A stretch of DNA of 64,000 bases from Parvibaculaceae bacterium. GTDB lineage: Bacteria > Pseudomonadota > Alphaproteobacteria > Parvibaculales > Parvibaculaceae. Position numbers and translations under genes: made by a program. Shown here piece after piece: positions 46,649 to 55,251 of the stretch (positions within the stretch are counted from its first letter, which is position 1; every line of letters starts with the position of its first letter). The DNA lies in NCBI GenBank assembly GCA_028283765.1, contig JAPWJY010000002.1, positions 186,001 through 250,000 of the forward strand, read 5' to 3'. Below the pieces are notes generated by a model, which saw only the letters and a program-made list of their open reading frames with translations, did no database searches and had not been told where the DNA came from.

Positions 46649-47056
46649 GTGGCTAAACCGGAGTTGGGGACAAAGAGGGATTGCCCAAGCTGCGGCACGA
46701 AGTTCTACGATCTCGCCAAGAACCCCGTGGTCTGCCCCAAATGCGGCCATGAATTCGTGCCTGACCTGACCGCCAAGCCCAAGCGCGCCAAGGCCCCTGA
46801 AAAGGTCAAGGAAAAGCCTGCGGCGCGCGTGCGGCCCAAGACCATCATCGACGAGGACGATCCCGATTCCGTGTCGCTGGACGAGTTGCGCGATCAGGAG
46901 CTGGCGGAGGACGACATCGACGACGATCTGCTCGTCATCGATGCCGACGCGGACGAGGAAGACGCCGCCGACGACACCTTCCTGCCGGACGACGAAGACG
47001 GGGACGACGTCTCCGATCTGCTGCGCGGCGGGCATGAAGACGACGAGGAAATCTGA
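46649..47056 (+). CDS. FYDLN-acid (TIGR02300-like) protein
   Basis: A 135-residue protein with an N-terminal zinc ribbon (Cys12/Cys15 and Cys29/Cys32 in CPSCGTKFYDL ... CPKCGHEF), the diagnostic FYDL motif, a short basic linker and then an extremely Asp/Glu-rich C-terminal half. The family is restricted to Alphaproteobacteria and has no known function; the zinc ribbon plus acidic tail suggests nucleic-acid or ribosome contact. The start is GTG with GGGGAG seven bases upstream. It is divergent from aroA, as is common. Confidence 0.92.
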   Translation: MAKPELGTKRDCPSCGTKFYDLAKNPVVCPKCGHEFVPDLTAKPKRAKAPEKVKEKPAARVRPKTIIDEDDPDSVSLDELRDQELAEDDIDDDLLVIDADADEEDAADDTFLPDDEDGDDVSDLLRGGHEDDEEI

Positions 47057-47192
47057 TCCATTTCCGCAACTTCCGGCGAAATGAAGCGCCGGGATGTCAC
47101 CATGCAAAGTTTCGCTTGCTCCCGTGACCTCCCGCGCTTAAGTTCCGCCACCTCAAGACAGCCGGTGTCCCCAAAACACCGGCTCACCGGTC

Positions 47193-47268
<76 letters not shown>

Positions 47269-47315
47269 GACCTTCCCGTAAAATCCAGACCACTTCCCGA
47301 CAGCGCGTCCGCACC

Positions 47316-47969
47316 TTATGTGATACGCAAACGCGGCTCGGCTGCCGGCTCCAGCACACGGCACAGCCGTAATGCGGTTGCGGCGACCTCGCTGACCGGG
47401 CGGACATAGCCCTGCCCGATCCATTGCAGGGCAATATGGATGATGCCGCCGACGATCCCGATCATCAGCAGTTCGTCGGACGGCCCGTCGGCGGCCTTTC
47501 CCGGATAAAGGGTCCGCTCGATCAGAACGCCAAGGTCGCACAAGGAATTCTGAAGCTCCCGGTCCATCTCGGCGCTGACGCCGCTGATTTCGACCAGAAA
47601 GACCCGCGCCGGGGCCGGGGAGCGCTTCAACCCCTCATAATAGGCCGTGAGCATGGCCCGCACTCTTTCATAGCCATCCGCCAGGTCCGACGCCGCGCCC
47701 GCCCGGGCGACCTCCTCGAACAGATGGTCGGTAACCGCCCTGAAGGAGGCGATCAGCAACGCCTCGCTGTTGGGGAAGCTTTCGTAGAAATAGCGTTCCG
47801 TCAGGCCCGCCGCATCGCAGACCGACTTGACCGTCGCCTGGCGGTAGCCCCGCTCTCCATAAACCTCGACCGCGGCCATGATGAACTGTTCGCGGCGGCG
47901 CGCGCGCCGTTCATCGGCGGTGGAACCCTTGTAGCGCCGGTCTGCGGCAGGAGCGGGGACGGGAGTCAT
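47316..47969 (-). CDS. TetR-family transcriptional regulator
   Basis: A 217-residue regulator. The N-terminal helix-turn-helix region is EQFIMAAVEVYGERGYRQAT and VKSVCDAAGLTERYFYESFP (residues ~28-70), with a C-terminal ligand-binding domain. It is divergent from the Baeyer-Villiger monooxygenase gene, and two copies of TGACA-N8-TGTCA lie between them, so it most likely represses both the monooxygenase and itself and responds to a hydrophobic ketone, steroid or terpenoid-like ligand (inference). Confidence 0.92.
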   Translation of the reverse strand: MTPVPAPAADRRYKGSTADERRARRREQFIMAAVEVYGERGYRQATVKSVCDAAGLTERYFYESFPNSEALLIASFRAVTDHLFEEVARAGAASDLADGYERVRAMLTAYYEGLKRSPAPARVFLVEISGVSAEMDRELQNSLCDLGVLIERTLYPGKAADGPSDELLMIGIVGGIIHIALQWIGQGYVRPVSEVAATALRLCRVLEPAAEPRLRIT

Positions 47970-47979
47970 GCTTTTTTAT

Positions 47980-47997
47980 TGACACAGATCATTGTCA
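47980..47997. promoter_or_regulatory. TetR operator copy 1
   Basis: An 18-bp inverted repeat: TGACA, an 8-bp spacer CAGATCAT, TGTCA. It is 11-28 bp upstream of the TetR gene start and 54-71 bp upstream of the monooxygenase start. Confidence 0.7.
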
Positions 47998-48006
47998 GAT
48001 ACAAGT

Positions 48007-48024
48007 TGACAAGAAACAATGTCA
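48007..48024. promoter_or_regulatory. TetR operator copy 2
   Basis: The same arms and spacing as copy 1 (TGACA, spacer AGAAACAA, TGTCA). The two copies are 27 bp apart start to start. Being duplicated in the short divergent region supports specific binding by the adjacent regulator. Confidence 0.7.
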
Positions 48025-48050
48025 CTTGGACAGGGCAGAAGGACGCATCC

Positions 48051-49607
48051 ATGGGTATTCATCAATCCGGTCTGGCCGCGCCGCAGAGAGGCGCATCCCC
48101 TGCGGAAGCGACGCATTTCGACGTGCTGATCGTCGGCGCGGGCCTGTCGGGCATCGGGGCCGCGGCCCATCTCCAGATGAAATGCCCGGACAAGAGCTAC
48201 GCCATCATGGAGGCGCGCGACGCGCTCGGCGGCACATGGGACCTCTTCCGCTATCCCGGCATCCGTTCCGATTCGGACATGTACACGCTCGGCTATTCCT
48301 TCAAGCCATGGACCGATCCGAAGGCCATCGCGGGCGGCCCCTCGATCCGGAGCTACATCGCCGAAACGGCGCGCGAGCGCGGCATCGACAAGCATATCCT
48401 GTTCAGCCACAAGATCGTCAGCGCCGACTGGTCCGCCGCCCGCTCGCTCTGGACCGTCGAGGCCCGGAAGGGCGAGGAGACTGTCCATTTCACCTGCGGC
48501 TATCTGCTGATGTGCAGCGGCTATTACAGCTATGCCGAGGGCTACCGCCCCACCTTCGCAGGTGAGAGCCAGTTCAAGGGCCAGATCATCCATCCCCAGT
48601 TCTGGCCGGAAAATCTGGACTACAAGGGCAAGCGCGTCGTCATCATCGGCAGCGGCGCGACCGCCGTGACGCTGCTCCCGGAAATGGCCCGCGACGCCTC
48701 CCATGTGGTCATGCTCCAGCGCTCGCCCTCCTATGTGGTGTCGCGCCCGTCGCAGGACTCCATCGCCGAGAGCCTGAAGCGCCGCCTGCCCTCGATGCTC
48801 GCCTACCAGCTCGTGCGCTGGAAGAATGTGCTGCTCGGCATGTTCTTCTTCCGGCTCGCCCGCAAGAAACCGCAGCAGGTGAAGGAGCGGATGATCGGCT
48901 GGGTGCGCGACCATCTGGGACCGGACTATGACGTCGAAAAGCATTTCACCCCCAGCTACAACCCCTGGGACCAGCGCGTCTGCGCCGTGCCGGACGGCGA
49001 TCTGTTCCGCGCCATCCGCAAGGGCAAGGCCTCGGTGGAAACGGACACGATCGACACATTCACGGAAAACGGGATCAGGCTTGCCAGCGGCAAGGAACTC
49101 GACGCCGACATCGTCGTCACGGCGACCGGGCTCAAGCTCAACCTGCTTGGCGACGTCGCCTTCAGCCTGGACGGCAAGGCCTGCGACATGTCCCGTCACC
49201 TTGTCTACAAGGGCTTCATGTTCAGCGGCATCCCCAATCTGGGGCAGACCTTCGGCTACACCAACGCCTCATGGACGCTCAAGGCCGATCTGACGGCGGA
49301 ATACATGTGCCGCCTGCTCAATTATATGGACAAGCACGGCTACACAGCCGCCACGCCCCGGCCCGAAGCCGGCGTCGAGGAGGAGCCGTTCCTCGACTTC
49401 TCCTCGGGCTATGTCCAGCGCGCGCTCGACATGCTGCCCAAGCAGGGCTCGAAAAGGCCGTGGAAACTCTACCAGAACTATGCGCTCGACATGCTCACGC
49501 TCCGGCTGGGCAGGCTCGACGACGGTTCCATGGATTTTTCGAGCGCACCCGCCTCTAAGGCGGAAGCCCCGGTACCCGCCGCTGCTGAAAAGCGCTCCGC
49601 CGCCTGA
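48051..49607 (+). CDS. Flavin-containing (Baeyer-Villiger type) monooxygenase
   Basis: A 518-residue class B flavoprotein monooxygenase. The FAD motif is VLIVGAGLSGIGAAAHLQ and the NADP motif VVIIGSGATAVTLLPEMA. FKGQIIHPQFWP is the BVMO fingerprint FxGxxxHxxxWP. Members insert oxygen next to ketones or hydroxylate, often on cyclic or terpenoid substrates. The Ala/Pro-rich C-terminal ~20 residues look disordered. ATG 48051 follows AGAAGGACGCATCC; the frame is open far upstream only antisense to the TetR gene. Single gene, divergent from its likely repressor. Substrate unknown. Confidence 0.92.
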   Translation: MGIHQSGLAAPQRGASPAEATHFDVLIVGAGLSGIGAAAHLQMKCPDKSYAIMEARDALGGTWDLFRYPGIRSDSDMYTLGYSFKPWTDPKAIAGGPSIRSYIAETARERGIDKHILFSHKIVSADWSAARSLWTVEARKGEETVHFTCGYLLMCSGYYSYAEGYRPTFAGESQFKGQIIHPQFWPENLDYKGKRVVIIGSGATAVTLLPEMARDASHVVMLQRSPSYVVSRPSQDSIAESLKRRLPSMLAYQLVRWKNVLLGMFFFRLARKKPQQVKERMIGWVRDHLGPDYDVEKHFTPSYNPWDQRVCAVPDGDLFRAIRKGKASVETDTIDTFTENGIRLASGKELDADIVVTATGLKLNLLGDVAFSLDGKACDMSRHLVYKGFMFSGIPNLGQTFGYTNASWTLKADLTAEYMCRLLNYMDKHGYTAATPRPEAGVEEEPFLDFSSGYVQRALDMLPKQGSKRPWKLYQNYALDMLTLRLGRLDDGSMDFSSAPASKAEAPVPAAAEKRSAA

Positions 49608-49629
49608 TAATTGACGGAACGGGGGATAA

Positions 49630-50115
49630 TTATCCCCCGAATCCCGCCCGCTTCAGCCGCCCGACCGTGAGATCGAGCGTGGACAGAAATGTGGAGCGGT
49701 CCCGCTTCGAGAAGGGTTTGGGGCCACCGGTGATCTGGCCGGTGGAGCGGATGTCCTCCATCAGGTTGCGGGTGGCCAGCGCCATGCCGATGGTCGCCTC
49801 GGTAAAGGCCCGGCCCGACGGCGAGATCACATCCGCCCCCGCCTTGACGCATCGTGCGGCGAGCGGAACGTCATTGGTGATGACCACATCGCCCCGCACG
49901 GCGCGTTCCGCGATCCAGTCGTCGGCGACATCGGGACCGGCATCGACGACCACACGCTCGATCATCGGGTCGCGCGGAATCATCATCGGGCTGTTCGAGA
50001 CCACATAGACCTTGAGCCCGTAGCGCGCCGCGACGCGGTAAACCTCGTCCTTGACCGGACAGGCGTCGGCATCGACATAGATCAGGATCGGTTTTTTATT
50101 CACGGTTTCACTCAT
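49630..50115 (-). CDS. YaiI/YqxD family (DUF188) protein
   Basis: A 161-residue protein of the DUF188 family, which has a PIN-like nuclease fold and no settled function. The opening ILIYVDADACPVKDEVYRVA and the acidic VVVDAGPDVADDWIAERA and DVVITNDVPLAARC blocks are typical. Its start overlaps the stop of the BaiN-type flavoprotein (ATGA), so the two are coupled. Confidence 0.92.
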   Translation of the reverse strand: MSETVNKKPILIYVDADACPVKDEVYRVAARYGLKVYVVSNSPMMIPRDPMIERVVVDAGPDVADDWIAERAVRGDVVITNDVPLAARCVKAGADVISPSGRAFTEATIGMALATRNLMEDIRSTGQITGGPKPFSKRDRSTFLSTLDLTVGRLKRAGFGG

Positions 50116-51299
50116 GCCACCTGCCCGGCGCTCCAGCCCGACGACCAGGCCCACTGAAAATTATACCCGCCGAGCCAGCCCGTCACATCCACCGCCTCGC
50201 CGATGAAATAAAGGCCGGGAACGCCGCTCGCCGCCATTGTGCGCTGATCGAGATCGCGCGTGTCGACGCCGCCCAGCGTCACCTCCGCTGTGCGATAGCC
50301 TTCGCTGCCAACCGGCCTGACCCGCCAGCCGTTCACGGCCCGGTCGATGGCCTGCATGCGCTTGTCGGACAGATCCGCCAGCGCCATGCCCGCCGCATCC
50401 TCGCCCTCGGCGATCGTCTGCGCCAGACGCTTCGGCAGAAGAGACGCCAGCGCCGTCGTCACCGTCTGGCGGCCATGGCGAGCCCGGGCTTCCCTGAGCG
50501 CTTGAAACATATCTGTCCCCGGTTTCATCGCGATTGCGAGTTCCGCACCCTCGCGCCAGAAGGAGGAAATCTGCAGGATGGCGGGGCCGCTGAGGCCGCG
50601 ATGGGTGAAGAGCATTGCCTCTTTGAAATGCGTCCTGCCGCAAGCCACATCCACATCGACGGCAACGCCCGCGAGCGGCTTCAGCCGTTCCAGCATCGCG
50701 GGATCGAAGGTCAGCGGCACCAGCGCCGGGCGCGTTTCCGTCACGCGCAGGCCGAAACGCAAGGCCAGTTCATAGGCCAGACCGGTCGCGCCCATTTTGG
50801 GGATCGACTTGCCGCCGCTCGCCACCACCAGCGAAGCGCATTCAACGACCTTCTCCGACAATTTCAGCCTGAACCCGTCCGCCGTCTTTTCCGCCGCTTC
50901 GACAGAAACTCCCGTCCGCAGTTCCACCCCGGCAAGCCGCATCTCGCCCACCAGCATGTCGATGATCTGCTGCGCCGAACCATCGCAGAAAAGCTGGCCC
51001 AGCGTCTTTTCATGCCAGGCGATGCCGTGGCGGCCGACCAGCGCGATAAAATCGTGCTGGGTATAGCGGCGGAGCGCCGAAATGCAGAAATGCGGGTTGG
51101 CGGAGAGATAATTGGTGGGCGTCGCATTCAGGTTGGTGAAGTTGCAGCGTCCGCCGCCGGAAATGCGGATCTTCTCTCCCGGCGCGCGCGCATGATCGGC
51201 AATGAGAACCGAACGCCCGCGCTTGCCCGCCTCGATGGCGCACATCATGCCCGCCGCGCCCGCACCGATAATCACCACATCGAAACGGTCCATCAGCAT
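50112..51299 (-). CDS. NAD(P)/FAD-dependent oxidoreductase (HI0933/BaiN family)
   Basis: A 395-residue flavoprotein. FAD-binding DVVIIGAGAAGMMCAIEAGKRG opens it (start MLMDRFD at 51299), followed by ISGGGRCNFTNLNATP and a C-terminal GGVDTRDLDQRTM ... FIGEAVDVTGWLGGYNFQWAWSSG, the family signature. In gut bacteria BaiN acts in bile-acid reduction, but the wider family is of unknown function. It lies 14 bp downstream of the GS-like gene and is coupled to YaiI. Confidence 0.92.
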   Translation of the reverse strand: MLMDRFDVVIIGAGAAGMMCAIEAGKRGRSVLIADHARAPGEKIRISGGGRCNFTNLNATPTNYLSANPHFCISALRRYTQHDFIALVGRHGIAWHEKTLGQLFCDGSAQQIIDMLVGEMRLAGVELRTGVSVEAAEKTADGFRLKLSEKVVECASLVVASGGKSIPKMGATGLAYELALRFGLRVTETRPALVPLTFDPAMLERLKPLAGVAVDVDVACGRTHFKEAMLFTHRGLSGPAILQISSFWREGAELAIAMKPGTDMFQALREARARHGRQTVTTALASLLPKRLAQTIAEGEDAAGMALADLSDKRMQAIDRAVNGWRVRPVGSEGYRTAEVTLGGVDTRDLDQRTMAASGVPGLYFIGEAVDVTGWLGGYNFQWAWSSGWSAGQVA

Positions 51300-51313
51300 G
51301 GAAAATCCGGCAT

Positions 51314-52657
51314 CTAGACGACTTCCAGATAGCGGCGGATTTCCCACGGGCTGACCTGGCGCGCATAGGCCGCCGCCTCATAGCGGCGCGATTCAACGAA
51401 ACTGTCCACGAATGCGTCGCCGAAAAGCTCACGGGCGACGATGCTTGCATCCAGCCGGTCGGCCGCCTCGCGCAGGTCGCGCGGCAGGCGCGATTCCGGC
51501 GCGGGCTCGACCGCATAGAAATCGCCGCTGCTGCCTTCACCGGGCATAACCTTGTTGCGGATGCCCCAGAGCCCGGCGGCAAGGCAGAGCGAAAGCGCCA
51601 GATAGGGGTTCGTGTCCGCCGAGGGCACGCGGAACTCGATGCGCGTCGCGGCTGGCTGATCATTGATGATGCGGACCGCCGCCGTGCGGTTCTGCACCCC
51701 CCAGTTGGAGGCGGTCGGCGCCCAGCTTCCCGGCACGATGCGCTTGTAGGCATTGACGGTGTGGCTGCACATGGCCAGCAGTTCCGGCATCAGCTTCGTC
51801 AGTCCGCCAATAAAGTGAAGGGCCGTTTCGCTCAGGCCGTCGGGCCGCGCGGGATCGGAGAAGACCGGCGCGCCGTTGCGGTCGCGCAGGGAAAGATGCA
51901 GATGTCCGGATTGTCCCGGCAGGTCCGGCGACATTTTCGACATGAAGCCCGCCATCAGGCCCTGACGCAGGAAATAGGCCTTGGCGAAATTCTTGAACAG
52001 GGCCGCATCGTCCGCCGCCTTGATGCCCTCGGCATAGGTGAGCGGGGCCTCGAAGCAGCCCGGCCCCAGTTCGGTATGGATGGCGTCCAGCGCAATGCCC
52101 ATGGTCGTCATGGTCTCGCGCAGACCGGCCATCAGGTCGCCGTACAGCGCAGCCGTGGAGAGCGAATAGGTGCGGTTGGCCCGGGCGAAAGGCGTGAGCT
52201 GGTCGAAGCGCTTGTCGCGCGCGCTGCCCGGGGTTTCATCCAGCAGCACGAACTCGAATTCCAGCGCGGAGAAAACCGAGAAACCCATGCCGGCGGCCAG
52301 ATCGAGCTGGCGCAGAAGCTGGTTGCGGGGCGAAAGCACGCCGAACGGCGCCTCGAAATCGGCGATGACCACGGCCTGACCGGGCGCGAAGGGATAGGCG
52401 CGCACGCTGCCTTCATCGAGAAAGGCAGGACGGTCGATATAGGCGGCGCTGCCATAGGTCTCCTCCGCGATGTCCCATTTGTAGAGAACCTCGCAGAAAG
52501 GATAGCCCTCGGCGGCCAGCTTCACCGCCTTGTCCGCATCGACCAGCTTGTGGCGGAAGACGCCCTCGACATCGAACAGGCCGAGATGGACGTGACCGGC
52601 ATTCAGATCAGCGAGCTTTTGTCCCAGAATTTTCGCAGACGACGCATTGGCCCGCAT
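51314..52657 (-). CDS. Glutamine synthetase-like gamma-glutamyl ligase
   Basis: A 447-residue GS-superfamily protein, divergent from GlnA. Catalytic features are kept: EFEF (metal-binding Glu) in FSALEFEFVLLDE, DAIHTELGPGCFEAPLTY, GQSGHLHLSLRD (ATP/metal His), ASNWGVQNRTAAVRI and RIEFRVPSADTNPYLAL. It resembles gamma-glutamylpolyamine or ethanolamine synthetases more than ammonium-assimilating GS; no adenylylation loop is apparent. This is the second such ligase in the window and it is intact, unlike the one at 30244. Substrate unknown. Confidence 0.88.
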   Translation of the reverse strand: MRANASSAKILGQKLADLNAGHVHLGLFDVEGVFRHKLVDADKAVKLAAEGYPFCEVLYKWDIAEETYGSAAYIDRPAFLDEGSVRAYPFAPGQAVVIADFEAPFGVLSPRNQLLRQLDLAAGMGFSVFSALEFEFVLLDETPGSARDKRFDQLTPFARANRTYSLSTAALYGDLMAGLRETMTTMGIALDAIHTELGPGCFEAPLTYAEGIKAADDAALFKNFAKAYFLRQGLMAGFMSKMSPDLPGQSGHLHLSLRDRNGAPVFSDPARPDGLSETALHFIGGLTKLMPELLAMCSHTVNAYKRIVPGSWAPTASNWGVQNRTAAVRIINDQPAATRIEFRVPSADTNPYLALSLCLAAGLWGIRNKVMPGEGSSGDFYAVEPAPESRLPRDLREAADRLDASIVARELFGDAFVDSFVESRRYEAAAYARQVSPWEIRRYLEVV

Positions 52658-52763
52658 ATTTCATCACCCTGTCTTCACACGTCTCCCCGGGGTGAGCATA
52701 GGGGGATGATGGACCTGTGGAAATAGCGGTGCCTGGAAGGAGAAGAGAGGGAAGAGAAAGGGC

Positions 52764-52793
52764 AAGCCGTGGCGATGGGCGTCGCCACGGCTT
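52764..52793. terminator. Hairpin terminator after mntH
   Basis: A 12-bp perfect stem (AAGCCGTGGCGA with its complement) and a 6-nt loop lie just past the mntH stop codon. The T-run is stronger on the plus strand; on the minus strand TTGCCCTTTCTCTT follows. Confidence 0.65.
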
Positions 52794-52801
52794 TTTCGCG
52801 C

Positions 52802-54142
52802 TCAGCCGAGGAGGGTCTCGGTGAGTACGAGGAGATCGAGGGCAACAAGCCCGGCAGTGGTGATAACGGCGGCCCCCACAAGGACGCGGGGAAGCGCGAA
52901 CCGGCCAAGCAGATCGCGCCGGGCGGCAAAGACGATGAGCGGCACCAGCACGAAGGGCAGCGCCATGCCGAGCACCGTCTGGCTCAGCACCAGCAGCCCG
53001 TCCGCGCCTGCCGCGCCACCCGTCAGCATCATCGTGGCGATGACCACGGCGATGATTCGCGTGACGATGCCGCGCAGCCAGGGCGTGCTGTGGGCAGCAG
53101 GCGTTGCGCCCTTTTTCCCGTGGAAACCCTGGATCAGCACGCGTCCGGCCAGCATGCCGGTGATGGCCGAGCTTTGCCCCGCCGCATAGAGCGCGATGGC
53201 AAAGACGAGCGCGGGACCGACGCCGAGCGCCACCGCGATGGCCTGATGCGCGCCCGCAAGGCTGGTCACATCGAACCGGCTGCCGCCGAGCGAGGCCGCC
53301 GCCACGATCATGATCGCCATGTTGACCAGCATGGCGAGGCCCAGCGCCGCCATCGTGTCGATGGAGGCGATCCGCAGGGCCTTGTCCTTGTCGGCGTCCA
53401 CAAGATGACGGGCGCGATCCGCGATCAGGCCCGAATGAAGGTAGAGATTGTGCGGCATGATCGTCGCGCCGACGATCCCGATGGCCAGCAGCAGGCCCGC
53501 CTTGTCGGAGAGCGCGCGGGGAGTTTCGGCAATGCCCGCAGCCGCCGCGCTCCAGTCCGGCCCGACCTTGAGCACCAGCAGCAGGAAGGAGACCGCGACA
53601 ATGGCGATCAGCACATTGATGCAGGTTTCCAGCGCCTGCTGGCCCCGGGCATGGGTATGCATCATCAGCAGGATCGAGCCCACGGCCGTGAGGATCAGAC
53701 CAAACGCCAGCGGCAGGCCGAAGAGCAGCAGCAGGGCGACGGCCCCGCCGGTCAGTTCGGCGACAGCCGTCGCCACGATGGCCGCCTCGCCCGCCAGCCA
53801 TATGCCCAGCGCCACGGGGCGCGGCATATGCCGGCTGGTCAGCGTCGCGAGGTCCGCGCCCGTGGCAAGCGTGACCCGCGCCACCAGCAATTGAATCGCC
53901 ATGGCGAGCAGGCAGGCGACAGCGACGACCGAGAGCAGGCCATAGCCATGGAGCGAGCCACCGGCCATGTCTGTCGCCCAGTTGCCGGGATCGACATAGC
54001 CGACCGCCACCAGCAGGCCCGCACCCGCCATGCCCCTGACCGGAACACCACCCGCCGGCAGGCGTACAGGACCGCCGCCCGTACCGGTTTGCGGTACAGC
54101 GGCTCCTTTCCAGCCGGACAGGGTTTTGACGAGGGCCGACAT
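52802..54142 (-). CDS. mntH: Nramp-family divalent metal transporter (MntH)
   Basis: A 446-residue transporter with about 11 membrane segments that imports Mn2+ (and Fe2+) with protons. The metal-binding DPGN in AVGYVDPGNWATDMAGG is in TM1, and IMPHNLYLHSGL is the TM6 MPH motif. The upstream region is AT-rich on the minus strand but no MntR or Mur box was recognised. Neighbouring sodB and mntH would together support metal supply for superoxide defence. Confidence 0.95.
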   Translation of the reverse strand: MSALVKTLSGWKGAAVPQTGTGGGPVRLPAGGVPVRGMAGAGLLVAVGYVDPGNWATDMAGGSLHGYGLLSVVAVACLLAMAIQLLVARVTLATGADLATLTSRHMPRPVALGIWLAGEAAIVATAVAELTGGAVALLLLFGLPLAFGLILTAVGSILLMMHTHARGQQALETCINVLIAIVAVSFLLLVLKVGPDWSAAAAGIAETPRALSDKAGLLLAIGIVGATIMPHNLYLHSGLIADRARHLVDADKDKALRIASIDTMAALGLAMLVNMAIMIVAAASLGGSRFDVTSLAGAHQAIAVALGVGPALVFAIALYAAGQSSAITGMLAGRVLIQGFHGKKGATPAAHSTPWLRGIVTRIIAVVIATMMLTGGAAGADGLLVLSQTVLGMALPFVLVPLIVFAARRDLLGRFALPRVLVGAAVITTAGLVALDLLVLTETLLG

Positions 54143-54269
54143 GATCGTGGAATCCAGTTGAGTTTGGAACGATACTAAGAATTAGAATGAATATAGAAAA
54201 CCGGACCAGAGGCCGCAAGAGGAAAATGCGAACGGCTCGCAGAAATAAAAGGCCCCACCCCAAAAGAAA

Positions 54270-54297
54270 ACGGGCCGGAGCCAAGGCTCCAGCCCGT
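54270..54297 (-). terminator. Intrinsic terminator of sodB
   Basis: Two stem blocks (ACGGGC/GCCCGT and GGAGCC/GGCTCC with one mismatch between them) around a 2-nt loop lie 24 bp past the sodB stop. On the minus strand TTTTCTTTT follows. Confidence 0.88.
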
Positions 54298-54320
54298 CAA
54301 TTACCTGGATCAGCCGCCAA

Positions 54321-54917
54321 TCAGAGCCTGGCGAAATTCTCTTCCGCGAAGTCCCAGTTGATCAGCTCGTTCACGAAAGTGGTGAGATAATCGGGACGGC
54401 GGTTGCGGTAATCGATGTAATAGGTGTGCTCCCAGACGTCGGAGGTCAGGATCGGCACATCCGCCGTCGTGATCGGCGTTTCCGCATTCGCGGTGCCGAT
54501 CACCTTGAGCACGCCGCCCGAGGAAACGAGCCAGACATAGCCGGAGCCGAACTGGCCCGCGCCCTTGGTCTTGAATTCCTCGTAGAACTTGTCGAGACCG
54601 CCGAAGTCGCGGTCGATCGCCTCGGCGAGCTTGCCGGTCGGCTTGCCGCCGCCCTTGGGCTTCATCGAATGCCAGTAGAAGTCATGATTCCAGATCTGGG
54701 CGGAATTGTTGAACAGGCCCTTCCTGGAAGGGTCCGCCGCCGCGACCTTGATCAGCTCGACCAGCGGCAACTTCTCAAGCTCGGTGCCCGCAATCAGCTT
54801 GTTGGTGTTATCAACATAGGCCTTGTGGTGCTTGCCGTAATGGAAGCTGATCGTTTCGGCCGAGATGTTCGGGGCCAGCGCATCTTCCGCATAAGGCAGA
54901 GCGGGAAGTTCATGCAT
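54321..54917 (-). CDS. sodB: Superoxide dismutase (Fe, SodB type)
   Basis: A 198-residue cytoplasmic Fe/Mn-family SOD. Metal ligands lie in ISFHYGKHHKAYVDNTN (His), DFYWHSMKP (His) and DVWEHTYYIDYRNRR (Asp/His). The N-terminus MHELPALPYAEDALAPNIS and the residues around the active site point to the Fe type. The frame is open to 55106 without similarity. CAGGAG precedes the ATG. An ICE-like element lies 27-43 nt upstream of the start. Confidence 0.96.
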   Translation of the reverse strand: MHELPALPYAEDALAPNISAETISFHYGKHHKAYVDNTNKLIAGTELEKLPLVELIKVAAADPSRKGLFNNSAQIWNHDFYWHSMKPKGGGKPTGKLAEAIDRDFGGLDKFYEEFKTKGAGQFGSGYVWLVSSGGVLKVIGTANAETPITTADVPILTSDVWEHTYYIDYRNRRPDYLTTFVNELINWDFAEENFARL

Positions 54918-54943
54918 GGATCGATACTCCTGTTTGTTTTCAC

Positions 54944-54960
54944 TTTTGAACCATTCTAAC
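54944..54960. promoter_or_regulatory. ICE/Irr-like box upstream of sodB
   Basis: TTTTGAACCATTCTAAC matches the ICE pattern TTTAGAA-N3-TTCTAAA at 12 of 14 arm positions. It sits 27-43 nt from the sodB start codon, the same spacing and orientation as the katA-proximal site. Confidence 0.55.
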
Positions 54961-55197
54961 GCAGACGCGGACGAATGCCACCCGCGATTGGCGATAATCG
55001 GGGCAAACATTGATTGCGGGCTGGCCGGGATCAATTCACGGCCGGAATGATGCCGTAAAATGAATGGCGCTTGCATTCCCGGCACGGCATACCCACATTT
55101 GCGCAAGGCGATGCCGCACTGGCGGGTCGCCAGCTTCGCCGGGTGCCGTCAGGGCCTGCCGGGGTAACGAAACCATTGCTTTCGGCTTTTCCGGCGG

Positions 55198-55240
55198 CCT
55201 CCCGGCCCTGCCAGAGCCGAACCGGGTCGCTTCAGGGAGG
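55198..55240 (+). promoter_or_regulatory. Possible RNA thermometer in the hsp20 leader
   Basis: The ribosome-binding site GGGAGG (55235-55240) is exactly complementary to CCTCCC at 55198-55203, and the overlapping CAGGG (55233-55237) is complementary to CCCTG at 55206-55210. Either pairing would hide the ribosome site, as in the ROSE-type thermometers known for rhizobial hsp20 genes. There is no close match to the ROSE consensus, so this is suggestive only. Confidence 0.3.
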
Positions 55241-55251
55241 GCTTGGGACAG

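Larger units (their letters stand above)
54918..55251. other. Intergenic region between divergent sodB and hsp20
   Basis: This 334-bp stretch has no gene-like frame. It holds the sodB ribosome-binding site and the ICE-like element near the sodB end, and the hsp20 leader with GGGAGG at 55235-55240 near the other end. The middle shows no repeat or RNA gene I can recognise. Confidence 0.7.

Noticed and set aside
54143-54240. AT-rich stretch upstream of mntH with TTAGAATGAATATAG
   Set aside because: The left half looks like an ICE arm but the right half matches only 4 of 7 positions; no MntR or Mur box could be recognised.
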